This document shows positions 23,662-35,400 of a DNA stretch of 64,000 bases, one piece after another. Numbering within the stretch: the stretch's first letter is position 1; the number at the start of each line of letters is the position of its first letter. This stretch comes from Puccinia triticina (lineage: Eukaryota > Basidiomycota > Pucciniomycetes > Pucciniales > Pucciniaceae). The notes under the pieces are model-generated. The model was not told the DNA's origin. It was given only the letters and a program-made list of their open reading frames with translations, and made no database searches. The DNA is taken from the NCBI RefSeq assembly GCF_026914185.1, contig NC_070563.1:2852001-2916000 (forward strand), read 5' to 3'. The position numbers and the translations under genes were made by a program.

Positions 23662-23699
23662 GTAGAATAATACAGAATACAATCTATCGTGTCCTTATA
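23662..23699 (+). repeat. copia-2 5' LTR, second part
   Basis: Contains the repeated 9-bp target GTAGAATAA (23662-23670), then the last 29 bp of the LTR, ending CCTTATA at 23699 exactly as the 3' LTR does. Confidence 0.9.
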
Positions 23700-23710
23700 G
23701 GTTATGAGCC
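23700..23710 (+). promoter_or_regulatory. copia-2 primer-binding site (half-tRNA iMet type)
   Basis: GGTTATGAGCC lies directly against the LTR with no spacer. It is complementary to GGCTCATAACC, the anticodon stem-loop region of initiator Met tRNA, not to a tRNA 3' end. This is the primer mode known for Drosophila copia. copia-1 has the same 11 bases. Confidence 0.75.
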
Positions 23711-24145
23711 TATAATCTCGATTCAACCTTGTATAATCTCAATTCAACCTTGCAAGCCGGCAATTCGACCTGACGGCTAGATTCTTTCGACCAGTCAGTC
23801 TAGAGCGTAATCGCCCGACTTCAAAAGGATTGTGTTACTTCGTCGTAACGTTGTGGGGCACTTAGGATAAGTAGAATCCGCTTTTTCCCTTTACCTCTCT
23901 GAACGGCAGTGAACTACTAACCCGATTAAGCTAAGCGGATTAGCCATCCAGATGATTATGGAGGTGTGGCCCACCTTCCGGTGCAGAAAGGGAAAGTTTG
24001 TGATCTGTAGTTCTACTCCCTCTATTTCTGTTCCTCTTTTATCTCCAAGCGTTCTCGCGGCGTTGGGGTGAGTGGCTCTTTTCTTCCCGGTCTCGACTCA
24101 CACCCCAATTTTTTTTTCTTTTCCGTTTCTCTTCCGACCTGGGAA

Positions 24146-27100
24146 ATGTCTACATCCGATCACGAGGTGGACGATTTCGTTCCTGATGGCGGCCTTTGGA
24201 TGAGCAATCTTTTTGACTCGGTTACCGGTTCCACCGCTGGAAATAGAGGAGCAGACGACACCATTCGAGCCTCAACATCGGGAACTCGCGCAGGTTTGGC
24301 GCCTCCAACTCCTGGCTCGGCGATCAATGTGAGGAATGCGCTACCTCACCTAGGACAAACTCAGACAACTGGTGCGACAAATCAACCACCTGCGGGGATT
24401 GCGAACGACTTGAGCCAAGCGCAGCAGGATTTCCTCGCGGCTAAGCTCCAGCTTGAGCAGGCAAAACTAGTCAGTCAAACGGCAAAGCTCAACAACAACC
24501 GGTGGACAGACGGGAAGCGGCTGGCGGCAAACGGTGCAAATTTAACGCAGTGGTTGAAGGAGTTGGAGGAAATCGGAAATGCCAACATGTTGAACGGGAA
24601 TTTTTTCTTCCAACCCATCCTGAACTCGACTTTTGAGAAGATCGCCAGGATGGTTGTGCTTGAAGGCGTGCATACGTCCCTTGTAACAGACTTGCAGTGG
24701 GTCAAAACTGCCCTCGAGATGCTATCGACCCTGAAGAAACGATTCTCGGTTGTTTCTAGGGCGGCTCAGTTCAACGTTTGGAACCATTTTCTGAATTTCT
24801 CCATTGACGACACTGAAGGAGCCGGCCTGTCTTCCACAATGCGGAACCTATATGCAGAGTGGAACAACCTGAACGTTCGAATACACTCAGACGCCTTTTT
24901 TGGTTTTGTTTTCCAACGAGCTGTCATGCGGTCCTCAGTCCCTTTCAAAAAAATATTTCGAACAGCGAATTGAGACATCGATGCAGAACGATGATTCGAA
25001 GAGTACACCAAAATTCGATTATATGGTCAATACTTTCGACATCTGTAAGAAACAACATGCCGACTCGACAGCAGAAAATGCCCTTACGGAATCATCGGCA
25101 CCGTCTGTAATCCTGGCAGCGGGTGGAGAGGATGATTTTGACTTCGACGCTTTCCTCGCGGACGTTCCGGAAGAAAACTGGCCGGATGCTCTAGATTTGT
25201 ACGCAGCAACGGCACATCGATGTTGGCAGTGTGGTGCAAGCGACCACTACCTGAGGGAATGCCCGGAGCGAGTTAAGCCTAACCAAATCAATAAGCGCCT
25301 CCGTGGACCAGGCGTCTCGCCATTTCTTTTGCCGGCACATCGAACTCAGGCCACGTTTGTCGGCTCTCTCTACACCCAACTGACCTTGTCTAATCCAACG
25401 CCTCAAGCACCGAGTCGGGCCCCCCCTCTTTCACATTCTCGGTTTCAAGCGAAACACCTGGCCGACTACTATCGACCTCGGTACACCAACCCCGACAATC
25501 GTCAACAGTCTACTCCCACTTCAAGTGCAACACCGTCAACTTCGACCAAGGGGGGGAAATCGGCGCAACTTTTGGAGATCGGAGATCTGCCAGATGATCT
25601 GGACCAACTCGATTTCAAGAACATGGCTTGAGGAGAAGACATGGTGAGTGATCCTGTCATTTTTGATACCGGTGCATCCCACCATTTTCTCCATGATTTC
25701 AAACTCCTTTCTAAACCGTTGCCGTTGTCGGTAGCTACCGCCGCCAACAAATCTTTCATCACTGGAGTTGGGAACCTCCACTTCCTCGAGTCAAGCGGAC
25801 GCCTGATTGTTCTGCGGGGTGTGCTTTATTGTAAGGAAGCTCAATCAACGTTGATCTCTATGGCTGCCTTGCGTAAAGCTAATGCACTCGTGTTCTATGA
25901 CAACGACAGAGACGCCTTTGATGTTTACTCCGGGAAGTGCGAGTTCGCCTTCAGCTGTGTGATGGAAAGGAAGCGCAATCGCTGGTGCATTCCTTACCCT
26001 TTGGTCAAATCCGATTGAGTTGGCGGCGTGGTTGATGACAAAATATCCTTGTTTCTATTGTCTACGAGTTCTGCTCCTGCACCTTCTGTTTCTTGTTCCT
26101 TGACAAAAACATCTACTCCACCTCCGGCTGTTTTTTCTCTGTCCGAATCTTCGTTTTCTTCCTCTTCCCCTCATTCTCTTGTTCCAACCTCCTTCTCTCA
26201 ATCAAAAGACTTCCTCCTGCATATGAATGATTCAAAATTCAAAGTTTCTTTATCAAATCTTGCTTCCAAAAATGAACATCTTTCGTCTGAAAGTGAAGCG
26301 CCGCAGCGTGAGGTTTTATCCTTCCAAGCGGCAAAAGCCAAGAATGGTGGCTCGAACCTCTTCAAAGAATCCGTACCGCAGGTGGACAATCATTGTTTGG
26401 ACCAGCGGTCTCTGACAAACAACGAAAAGAGATTGCTTTTCTGGCACCGCGTGTTTGGTCACGCTGGGCTCCGTGTAATCAGGAGATTGATTAAAGAGCT
26501 TGGTTTGCCAAAAGAACTGCCTCCAGGGGCAATCCACTGCCCAACGTGCATGATAAAAAAATCAACCAAAGTGAACCCTTTGGGGACAAGCCAACGCAAA
26601 GCGGAAAGAATGGAAATATGGGCAGCAGATCTTGTTGGGCCTTTCCAAGTCACGGCAATAGATGGAGGGAACTATATCCTCATGATGCGCGATGTAGCGA
26701 CTGGCTACTGTTGTGTGTAGATACTGAAGGCCAAATCCAACGCAAATTCGGCAATCATTGACCTGATCAACAGACTTGAACGGGTGACTGGCCTGAAAGT
26801 CAAGATCCTAAGAAGTGACAATGGCGGGGAGTTTGCCAATAAGACCTTGGAAGAGTTCCTCTCGAGCAAAGGCATACATACGGAAAGGGCTTTGCCCTAT
26901 CACCATTACCAAAATGGTGTGATAGAGCGGTTCAATAGAACTATACAGGCTATGGCTCGGACGGTACTCTCCGATTATGGTGTTCAAAGTTGGTTTGCAT
27001 AATTTTATGCATGCATAAATCATAAAATCATAAAATCCTTTTTGCAGGGGATATGACTGTCTGATTATGTAATACAAAATTTCCTCACCAAAATATTTTC

Positions 27101-29193
27101 ATGATTTTATGATTTATGCATGCATAAAATTATGCAAACCAACTTTGAACACCATAGATAGTAACTTACCTCGCGACTTTTGGAATTACGCTTTCCTGTG
27201 GGCCGGACACATTCTGAACTGGATTCCCAACAGCTCCAGTGGAAAGAAAACTCCTTACAAGGCTATGTTTGGGATGAAAACACAGTTTGACTCGTTCAGA
27301 GCTTTTGGGAGCTATGCTTATGTGCACATCCCACCAGAAAAGCGGAAGAAGTTGGACCCTAGAGCTTTCAAGGGACAGGTAATAGGCCATCTGGAAGCTA
27401 GAAAAGGTTGGCTTTTCTGGCTACCGGAAGAGAAGAAGTTTGTATCATCAGCCATGGCGCGTTTTGTTGACAAGGACAAGACTCATTTCATCGACAACCC
27501 TGTAACTGGAAAAGAGGCTGACAGGCCTGAAGCCGCGCAAGCAAAGAAACTGTCACTAGACTTTGTGATGAACCTGATTGAGTTGGGGGATTTCTCAAGG
27601 GAAATTGAGTTCCATGATCAGGAACTGATCGTGGATAAGATCATAGAACTATGTCAATTCTATTCTATATCTGTACCCTCAACATTCAAACAAGCGATAA
27701 GGTCACCTGAAAAAGAGGCTTGGTCAAAGGCTATTGCAGTGGAACTCAGCAACCTCGAACAGATGAAAGTCTGGCTGCTTGCCCTCCGCCCAACAGACAA
27801 GAAGGTTCTGAATGGGCGGTGGGTTTTCGCGGTGAAACCTGATGTTGATGGAACTGGCATCAGGTTCAAGGCTCGTTTCGTGGCCAAAGGTTTCACACAA
27901 GTGGCAGGGACAGATTTTCTTGAAACCTTTGCACCAACAGCGACTTTTGTGGCTCTTAGATTGCTTTTCACTGTGGCAGCGGCAAACAAATGGGCAGTTC
28001 ACAGCTTTGACTTCGTTGCTGCCTATCTGAATTCCCCCATTGACAAAGAAGTGTGGATTGAACCTCCTGAAGGGATGGTGGTACCACCGGGTCACGTGCT
28101 ACTGCTGAAGAAGGCGTTATATGGGACCAGACAAGCAGCGTGCTGCTGGTGGCGACACCTAAAGCAGGTGCTGGATAATCTGGGCTATATACCGTCACAG
28201 TATGATAATTCCTTGTACATCTTGCGGCATCCAGCGCAACGCGGGGTTATCTGGCTCCACGTGGATGACGGAGTTGTGACCGCTACGAGTAATGAACTGC
28301 TGAAGAAACTGGAATCTGACCTCAGTGATATCCTAAAGATCAAGTGGAGTCAGAAACTGAGCGGGATCGTTGGACTGGACGTTGAAAGGGACAAGAGGGG
28401 TTTCAGCCTATGTCAAAAGAATCTTGTGAAAGGCTTGCTCAATGCTGAGTGGGATGGTACAATGGTTTCCCGTACCCCACTTCCACCGGGCTATAACGGT
28501 GTGACGGACCCTGAAGGGGATCCGAAACAGTCTGGAAAATACCTGTCTGTGATTGGGACTTTGAGTTACCTGGCGGTTGGAACCCGGCCGGACATATGTT
28601 TTGCGGTCAACTATCTGGCGCGTTTCTCAGCGAAACCAGGTGTGGCGCACTGGAAAGGCCTGAAGCATCTGATCAGATACGTGGCCGGGACGGCAGACAG
28701 GAGACTGTGTCTGTTTCCTAAAGTGAATGACAATCCTCTGAAGACATTCTGTGATGCGTCATGGGGAGGTGAATTTGGTAGGTCTGCTTATGGAGTTTTT
28801 GTTTCTTTCCTAAACTGCCCGGTTCTTTGGGTGGCAAGGCGGCAAGCATCAGTTGCTTCCTCTACGTGCCATGCTGAATACATGGCGCTGGGGGTAGCAA
28901 CTAGACAAACTCTATGGGTAAGGCATTTGCTCCGGGACGTGCTTAAGGAAGATTTGATTGGCCATCTACATTGTGATAACCAGTCTGCTATTAAGGTCTC
29001 TACTGACGATGCTTCTAACAAAAGAACCAGGCATTCAGACAGGGACTTCTATATCACCAACGAAGCACTGTTTCAGAAGAAGACTGCATTGCACTGGGTA
29101 AGTACAAAAGATCAAATCACTGACATTTTTACTAAGAGTCTGGGACCAGACATATTCTCGAGGCTGAGGATTTTGGTTTTAGGAGAAATGTAA
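24146..29193 (+). pseudogene. copia-2 gag-pol polyprotein, broken
   Basis: Start ATG 24146. Gag ends with a zinc knuckle CWQCGASDHYLREC (CX2CX4HX4C). Protease has DTGASHH (about 25665). Integrase has the HH-CC finger (HRVFGHAG... CPTC), RSDNGGEF and the HYQNGVIERFNRT block. RT spans GRWVFAVKPD to WLHVDDG. RNase H carries TFCDASWGGEF, STCHAEYMALG and HCDNQSA. Defects: a one-base shift at a run of seven A's (24947-24953), in-frame stops at 25629 (TGA), 26016 (TGA) and 26718 (TAG), and the 181-bp MITE between integrase and RT. Not functional. Confidence 0.92.
26976..27156. mobile_element. 181-bp MITE, copy B, inside copia-2 integrase
   Basis: Nearly identical to copy A at 15336 (about four differences). 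Flanked by GAT at 26973-26975 and 27157-27159. Removing the element plus one GAT restores an open frame across TVLSD-SNLPRDFWNYAF, matching the copia-1 protein at the same place, so the 3-bp duplication is confirmed by coding logic. Confidence 0.92.
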
Positions 29194-29330
29194 CTTTCTG
29201 TCTATGTCTTTCTGTTTTCTCTTAACCCTATTTTATGATTGTTTTTGTCGGCGGTGGTGATTTTTTTCCTTTTCATTATTTTTTCTCTATATTTTCTCTT
29301 CTGTTTGTATGTTAAGCGGCGGCTATGGCG

Positions 29331-29340
29331 AGAGGGGGGG
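29331..29340 (+). promoter_or_regulatory. copia-2 polypurine tract
   Basis: AGAGGGGGGG directly precedes the 3' LTR start at 29341, the position and composition expected for the plus-strand primer. Confidence 0.8.
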
Positions 29341-29465
29341 TGTTGTGACATAGATGTCACAGACATCTCTCAGATTCGCCGCAGCACGACCGATACTCCT
29401 CATCCCGGGACAATCCCGGGTTGAGGAGTAGAATAATACGGAATACATTCTATCGTGTCCTTATA
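29341..29465 (+). repeat. copia-2 3' LTR
   Basis: 125 bp, TGTTGTGACA to CCTTATA, followed by the target duplication GCTCT. It contains an internal dyad (GTGACATAGATGTCAC) and a GC-rich palindrome (CCCGGGACAATCCCGGG). Confidence 0.92.
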
Positions 29466-29695
29466 GCTCTGTAGCTTATGAATTTTGGATGGCATTGACA
29501 TGTTTGTTTTTGGCAAAAAGGCAACAAATGAACGGCAGGTCAAAACTGGATGCAACTTGAAAGCGAACTACAGAATGCTGACTCTCAGAATTTGCTAAGT
29601 TGGGGAGGCACTCTTCAAACAGAATTTACTTTTTTACACATCCAAGATGCATGCACTTGCAGGAGAAAGGTGCTTTCAATTGAGAATGTAATATC

Positions 29696-29982
29696 TTATA
29701 GGCACGGCATCCTGTTGCAGCAATTAACCTCCTTCCCACAAGTTCCTGTATCGAATTTTGATTGTGATTGAAAATGTTAGATTTGGAACTTGAAACGGTT
29801 TCTGGTGTAAGACGGATTGAAAATTAAGGACTCCACTCACCACCAATCAAGGGATTGCTGCCAAGGTCCGGCACAGAGATGGTTGATTTCTGGGCAACCA
29901 GGCCGCGAAGGATAGGAGGAGCTGCATACAGGTGTATGGTAGCATTAAGGAGGACAATCAAAAAAGGCAGGCTAGAGTGCAT
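29696..29982 (-). CDS. Candidate secreted cysteine peptide, two exons (63 aa)
   Basis: Exons 29841-29982 and 29696-29745 on the complement join in phase (GGTG|GTGAGT donor, ATACAG acceptor) to 63 residues. The N-terminus is a good signal peptide (MHSSLPFLIVLLNATIHLYA). The mature part is short, and all four cysteines fall in the last 15 residues, in the second exon: TCGKEVNCCNRMPCL, a C-X5-CC-X4-C spacing. All cysteines sit in a separate tiny exon that ends at a stop right after the last one, which argues against a chance model. No family is recognised. The disulfide-rich C-terminal knot resembles many fungal effector and defence-peptide formats by spacing only. Confidence 0.5.
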
Positions 29983-30283
29983 TTCAATCGATGTTATAGG
30001 GTGGTTGGGATCTTGACTTAGGATGCCGATGGACAACTGAAACTGATTGAGTTGGCTTGGTTGTTTTGCGGTCGGAAATCGAGCTGGATGAAGCCAACTA
30101 CATAAATATGTATCCTTTTTGGTGCCTTATATATAGGCTCATATCCTCTCATATCTCATTATCGTATTGCAAATTTGGACCTTGGTGCACTGCCGTGCAC
30201 TGCCAATGCCATTCCTTGTTAGCGCCCGCCTAACATGCGTACATAATGTCATCTCTCTTGGGCCTCTTTTGCATACATATGTA

Positions 30284-30546
30284 CAGCACTTTCGGAAAAG
30301 GATGTCGCTGGCTCCCAAAAACCAAAAACCAGAGCCTGCAGGTCATGCATGCGCCTGCATATGAACTGTGGGGCTGCAGATATTGGACGCTATTTGCAAT
30401 CCTGAAAATCCAGCCCCGGCCGGCTCCCATGCGCAAATGAGCCATTGACTACTGGCTTCGCTTCCTGCCAGGTACCCCCCCCTTCCCCCCACCCGCTGCC
30501 TCCAACCATCCAAATATTCATTCTCGACCACTTCCCGCCACCAAAT
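30284..30546. repeat. 260-bp inverted duplicate, left copy
   Basis: From CAGCACTTTCGGAAAAGG to the CCACTTCCCGCCACC block. It is the reverse complement of 38690-38952 with few differences. The two copies lie on either side of copia-1. No terminal inverted repeats of its own, so it is a dispersed repeat or a segmental duplicate. Confidence 0.8.
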
Positions 30547-30559
30547 CAAATACCAATTC

Positions 30560-31340
30560 AACCGCGGCCATCATCTGAGCTTTGCCGGCCACCCGAGGAC
30601 TCTTTTTTGACGGCAACTTCCCGTCCAATCTGGGACTCCCTCAGTCATGGAAGATGCAAATAGTTGCAGATCTGCTCCAACCAGCACGCGGGGAACAATT
30701 GTATAGGCAATTGTTTGATCATGCTACTTACCTTGAGTGGAATCGAGATCGATTCAAATCGCACGACGGACGAATGCCAGATTGGTTGCGAGTGCTGCCG
30801 CGCATCGATTGAGTGAATGGGATGACTGGGTGGTCGATCAAAGGGTAACAAGTATACCCTTGCTCATCCGGATCACAGCCAAAGGGGCAAACCATCACGG
30901 AGCGATGGTAATCAGCTCGATATGGGCCAACTCAAAGGTGTCCTTCGACCAACTCCTGGCAAGCCCAAGTAATCGACATTTTTGATGTATCGATTGTTTG
31001 AGAGACGGGAGCTGACCGCTTTTGCTTCACTCCATTCCAGAATACCGTCGACTCGAAAGTCGTCGGCTCGGGGCGTTCTCCAGCACCAGTCTGGTCGAGT
31101 CGGTCACCCATGATACCCAGCTTCACTGCTTTGTCCAGCACCGGCACTCCCGCGCATTTTCTCAGCGGTCAACACTGGTTTATTCTTGGCAGGTTTAGGT
31201 CAACTATAAGAGTGGGTCGACTATTGAGACTGAGACCAATGAGCATCACATGGAAAGTGACTTATCTCTTTACCGGAAAATTTCTAGCTGATTCTCAACA
31301 AGCCTTTGGTTCAACTTTTGTTTTATTTTTTCCGTTCATT
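30560..31340 (+). other. Possible degenerate exons of an unknown gene
   Basis: Frames near 30640-30811 (EWNRDRFKSHDGRMPDWLR) and 30737-30984 read like real protein. A segment after a CATTCCAG acceptor at about 31042 (NTVDSKVVGSG, SPMIPSFTALSSTGTPAHF) does too. I could not join them in phase or recognise a family. Probably a gene relic. Confidence 0.25.
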
Positions 31341-31534
31341 TCTTTGTCCGTGGTATGATTTGTAAAGAAAAATCTGATTTGAAAATTTAAAAGATTTGCT
31401 GCTTGTCTGGTCTAGTAAGAGAGAGACAGAGGCCCAGGCTGGTCCAGGGGAAGAAAAGACCCGCGTCAATCATACAGGTCACGCTTTCAGGCCTGTCACT
31501 TATTCAGCGGGAAAGCCAGCGTCTTCCCTGCTGG

Positions 31535-31885
31535 CAACGGTGGGCCGCTACGCTAAACTATCCGTAGCGTGCGCTATCCGCTAGTTTAGCGTTGCGTAGT
31601 TCCTGACACATTGCCGTTAGTTGTAGCGCCCGCTACGGGACGCTACGCTACGCTACGCTACGCTACGCTACGCTAACGGGCGCTAACAGCGCTATCAGCT
31701 TTTTTAGCGGTTGAATAGCACTGCTAGCGCTGATAGCGGCGATAGAGGCCCTGTAGTTTCAAGGGGTGCCTGTTAGCGGTAGCGGGCAATCACTGCCCGC
31801 TAACGGAAAACCCTGTCATTTGTAGTTTAGATCCGCTACGCTGCGCTGAACTACGGACTAAATGTAGCGTAGCGGCCCACCGTTG
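31535..31885. mobile_element. CAACG foldback element, copy 2 (351 bp)
   Basis: Starts CAACGGTGGGCCGCTACG and ends CGTAGCGGCCCACCGTTG: 18-bp perfect inverted termini, flanked by 7-bp direct repeats CTGCTGG (31528-31534 and 31886-31892). The interior is built almost wholly from CGCTA/TAGCG words, with an uninterrupted (CTACG)n run of about six units near 31645. No coding. Confidence 0.88.
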
Positions 31886-32173
31886 CTGCTGGCCTGCCCA
31901 GACAGGCCGCAACTGATGATCTAGGGAAATAGCTCTCATACTCCGACCTCAACCGTGGAGAGAAACCCATGCACTTGAGCGCAGTAGTTGCTGACAATCA
32001 AAATCTATCTGTGTATCGAGACGTCGGGCTGAAAGTTCCAACAAGCGGTGGCAGAGACTTTATAATTCATGTCTGGCCAATATGATCAACATCTGCTTTC
32101 AAGGCTACCAAGCGGATGATTGTCTCATCCATCATTTGTCTCATCATTCCGATCCGAGATTGCTGCTTATAAC

Positions 32174-32304
32174 TGATGTGACAAAAGCAAGTAGATTCCA
32201 TGAATTGTGAGGAATAAGCTCTCCTGCTTATTCCCCAAAGACATAGTATGGTCTTCGGATAGGCGAGTATCACTAATTGTAACCTAACTACTTAGGTTAC
32301 AACA
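32174..32304 (-). repeat. copia-1 3' LTR
   Basis: 131 bp. In element orientation it contains a short palindrome, TAACCTAAGTAGTTAGGTTA, just inside its start. Confidence 0.9.
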
Positions 32305-32322
32305 GCCACCCCCTCGCCTAGC
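32305..32322 (-). promoter_or_regulatory. copia-1 polypurine tract
   Basis: On the minus strand GGCGAGGGGGTGGC abuts the 3' LTR start, a slightly interrupted purine tract in the right place. Confidence 0.65.
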
Positions 32323-32458
32323 CGCAAGACCCTATTTACAAGAAAAAGCTTAGAAGAGAAAGATAAAGAGAGAAAAAAAAAAGAAAAAAAATATTGAAGG
32401 GACAAGGAGAAGGCAAGACAAAGAGAAAAAAAGAGAGAAGAAGAGAGAGAAAACAAAA

Positions 32459-35400
32459 CTATTTAAGGAGATAACTTCTCATCCGTCTGAAAAGCTCCGG
32501 CGGAAGACTCTTGGTGAAGACATCCGCTTTTTGCTCACTAGTGGGGATCCAAGTTAGAGTGGTCAGTTTCCGGAACAGCGCTTCGTTAGTAATGTAAAAA
32601 TCCCTATCAGTGTGGCGTGTGCGCTTATTTGCCGCGTCATCTGTACCCACTTTTACCGCAGATTGATTGTCGCAGTGGATGTGGCCGACAAAATCAGTCT
32701 TTAGAATGTCTTTCAGCAGATGTCTTACCCATAGCGTATGTCTCGTGGCGGCGCCCAATGCCATGTATTCCGCATGACAAGTCGATGCCGCCATCAAAGC
32801 TTGTCGCCGTGCCACCCAAAGTATTGGACAACCGATGAATTTGACCAGGACACCGTAAGAGGAGCGAGAGAATTCCCCTCCCCAAGACGCATCGCAGAAA
32901 GTTTTCAGCGCTTTCGGTTCTCTGTTAGAAAAAAGACACAGCTTCTGTTCAGTGGACCCGGCAAGGTAATTGACAAGGTGCCGGAGTCCCTTCCAATGCG
33001 CAACACTGGGTTTGGCTGAGAAACGCGCCAGGTAGTTGACCGTGAAAGCCACATCCGGTCTTGTGCCAACTGCTAAGTAACTAAACATCCCAATCACATG
33101 AAGAAATTTGGACAACAAGGAAGGATCACCATCTTCGGTGGGCGCATTGAAATTCGGCGGCAATGGAGTCTTTGCGGTCTGAACACCGTCCCATTCTTCT
33201 TCCAGGATAGTGTTGATGAGCTTGGGTTGAGTGAGAACAAAACCATCGGCCGTCCTATCAATGTTCAGACCTACGATAGAGTCTAGTTGAGGACTCCATT
33301 TGATCTTAAGCACGTCTTTGAGATCTACCTCGAGTTTTTTGATCAGGGCTTCGTTGGATGCGGTCACAACCCCGTCGTCTACATGAATCCATATTACTCC
33401 AGACTCCTTCTCATGGCGTAAGATATACAGACTATTGTCATATTGTGACGGAGAGTAGCCTAGTTTATCTAGAATTGCACGCAGGTGTAGCCACCAGCAC
33501 CGTGCCGTATAGGGCCTTCTTAAGAAGGAAACCGTGTCCAGCGGGAACTTCGACGCCATCAGGAGGTTTTACCCAAATCTCTTCATCTATCGGCGAGTTC
33601 AGATAAGCCGCTACAAAGTCGAAACTATGTACTGGCCAATCGAAACGTGCCGCAATAGTGAGTAACAGACGTAGTGAGACAAAAGTAGCTGTGGGGGCAA
33701 ATGTGGCATTGAAGTCTTTCCCTGCCACCTGTTTGAAGCCCTTGGCCACATAGCGGGCCTTGAAACGGCAAGAGTTGCCATCAGCACCTGTCTTCTTCGC
33801 GAAAACCCAGCGGCCATCTAGCGGCTTCGTCCAAACCGGCATTGGCTTAGAGACCCAAACATCCATCTGGTCAAGGTTGGATAGCTCTTCCGCAATGGCG
33901 TTGACCCATTCAGCCTTATCGCCTGATTTCATGGCTTGCTTGTAAGTCCTCGGGATGTCAATACCATAAAAGGAACATGCTTGTAGCACTGCGTCGACGA
34001 GCAGTTCTTGATTCTCAAATTCGATCTCGTTCACAAAATTTCCAAGCGTGATCTGCCGAGCGATAAAATCCAGCGACATCTTCCCAGACGGCAAGATGAT
34101 CCTCTCCGGCACTACTGATGTCGAGGGAAGTGTGACTTTTGGAACACTGTTGACGAAACGGACCATGGCCAATGAGACAAATTTGTTCTCCGCAGGCATG
34201 TAGAAAAGCCAGCCTTTGCTTGCTTCGAGATGAGCTACTACGTATGCTTTGTAAGCTCGGTCTGCCAGTTTGTCCCGCTTCTCTGGGGGAACATGGATAA
34301 AGGCTTTGGATCCAAAAATCCGGAAAGTAGTAAAACTGGGGGGGCAATTGAACATTGCTTCATACGGCGTCTTTCCTTTACTGGCTTTATTGGGTACCCG
34401 GTTAAGCACGTGATTGGCCCAAAGGAATGCATAGTTCCAGAAGGTGCGCGGTAACTGACTGTCGCTCAAAACAGTCCTACCCATGTCGGCCACTGTCCGG
34501 TTGAAGCGTTCCACCACACCGTTTTGATAATGGTGATAGGGAAGGGAGCGTTCAGCTATGATGCCCTTTTCCTTCAGAAAAGTATTAAAAGCTTTGTTTG
34601 CAAATTCCCCGCCGTTATTGCTGCGAAGGATTTTTACGGAGTCTCCCGTCTGTTTCTCCAGCTTGCGTATGATTTCGATCAGAACGTCGTTGGCTTCTGA
34701 TTTTGCCTTCAGGCTTTGCACATATGAGTAGCCTGTGGCTACATCTCTGAGCGTGAGAAGATATTTGGCCCCATCAACCGATTCCACTGGGAAAGGCCCC
34801 ATCAAATCAGTACACAGGATCTCTAGTCGAGTCGGGCTCCGCATTGTGCTAGTGACAGGATTCAAACTTGTGCTCTTCGTGATTGCGCATATAGGGCAAT
34901 GGATCTTGCCAGGTGGTAGGTCGGATGGCAAGCCAAAACCAAGCTTCTGCTTGATCAGTGACCGTATCTTGCGGAGGCTCACGTGCCCGAAAATGCGGTG
35001 CCAAAAAAGAAGAACTTTTTTGGACTCGGTCAGAGATTCCGGTCTCCAGGAGGAAGGATATACCCTCTCAAACGGCGTGATGAAAGGGTCATTGGGTGAT
35101 GGTGTCTTGGGCACACCGGTCACACCAAAAATGTCTGGGCTGGGGCAAATAGCGTCGTCTTTGTTGCACTTATTAGACAGAGAAGAAAGAGAAACATTTT
35201 TGGACGGGTGTTTTGGCGTAAGACGCGCGAGGGAAGAGGATTGAGGGAGGGTCGAGTCTTGATGAGAACGGACAACAGAAGACATAGAGGGAGAAAGAGA
35301 TTGAGAAGAAGAGGAATAGAAAACACCAGGATTGGGCCGCTTGATGATGGGCCATGGAATGCACCACCGGTTCTTTATGCGCACAAACGGGCATCGGAAC

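Larger units (their letters stand above)
18511..29465 (+). mobile_element. Ty1/copia LTR retrotransposon (copia-2) with two nested insertions
   Basis: LTRs of 125 bp, starting TGTTGTGACA and ending CCTTATA, are flanked by the 5-bp duplication GCTCT (18506-18510 and 29466-29470). The 5' LTR is split by the Mutator-like element at 18607-23661. The body is split by a MITE at 26976-27156. Without them the element would be about 5.7 kb. Domain order gag-protease-integrase-RT-RNase H defines copia. The two LTRs differ at about 7 of 125 positions, so the insertion is old relative to copia-1. Confidence 0.92.

Noticed and set aside
26974..27158. TA target duplication (Stowaway-like) for the 181-bp MITE
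   Set aside because: The copia-2 frame is restored only with a 3-bp GAT duplication, and the second copy shows AAT on both sides.
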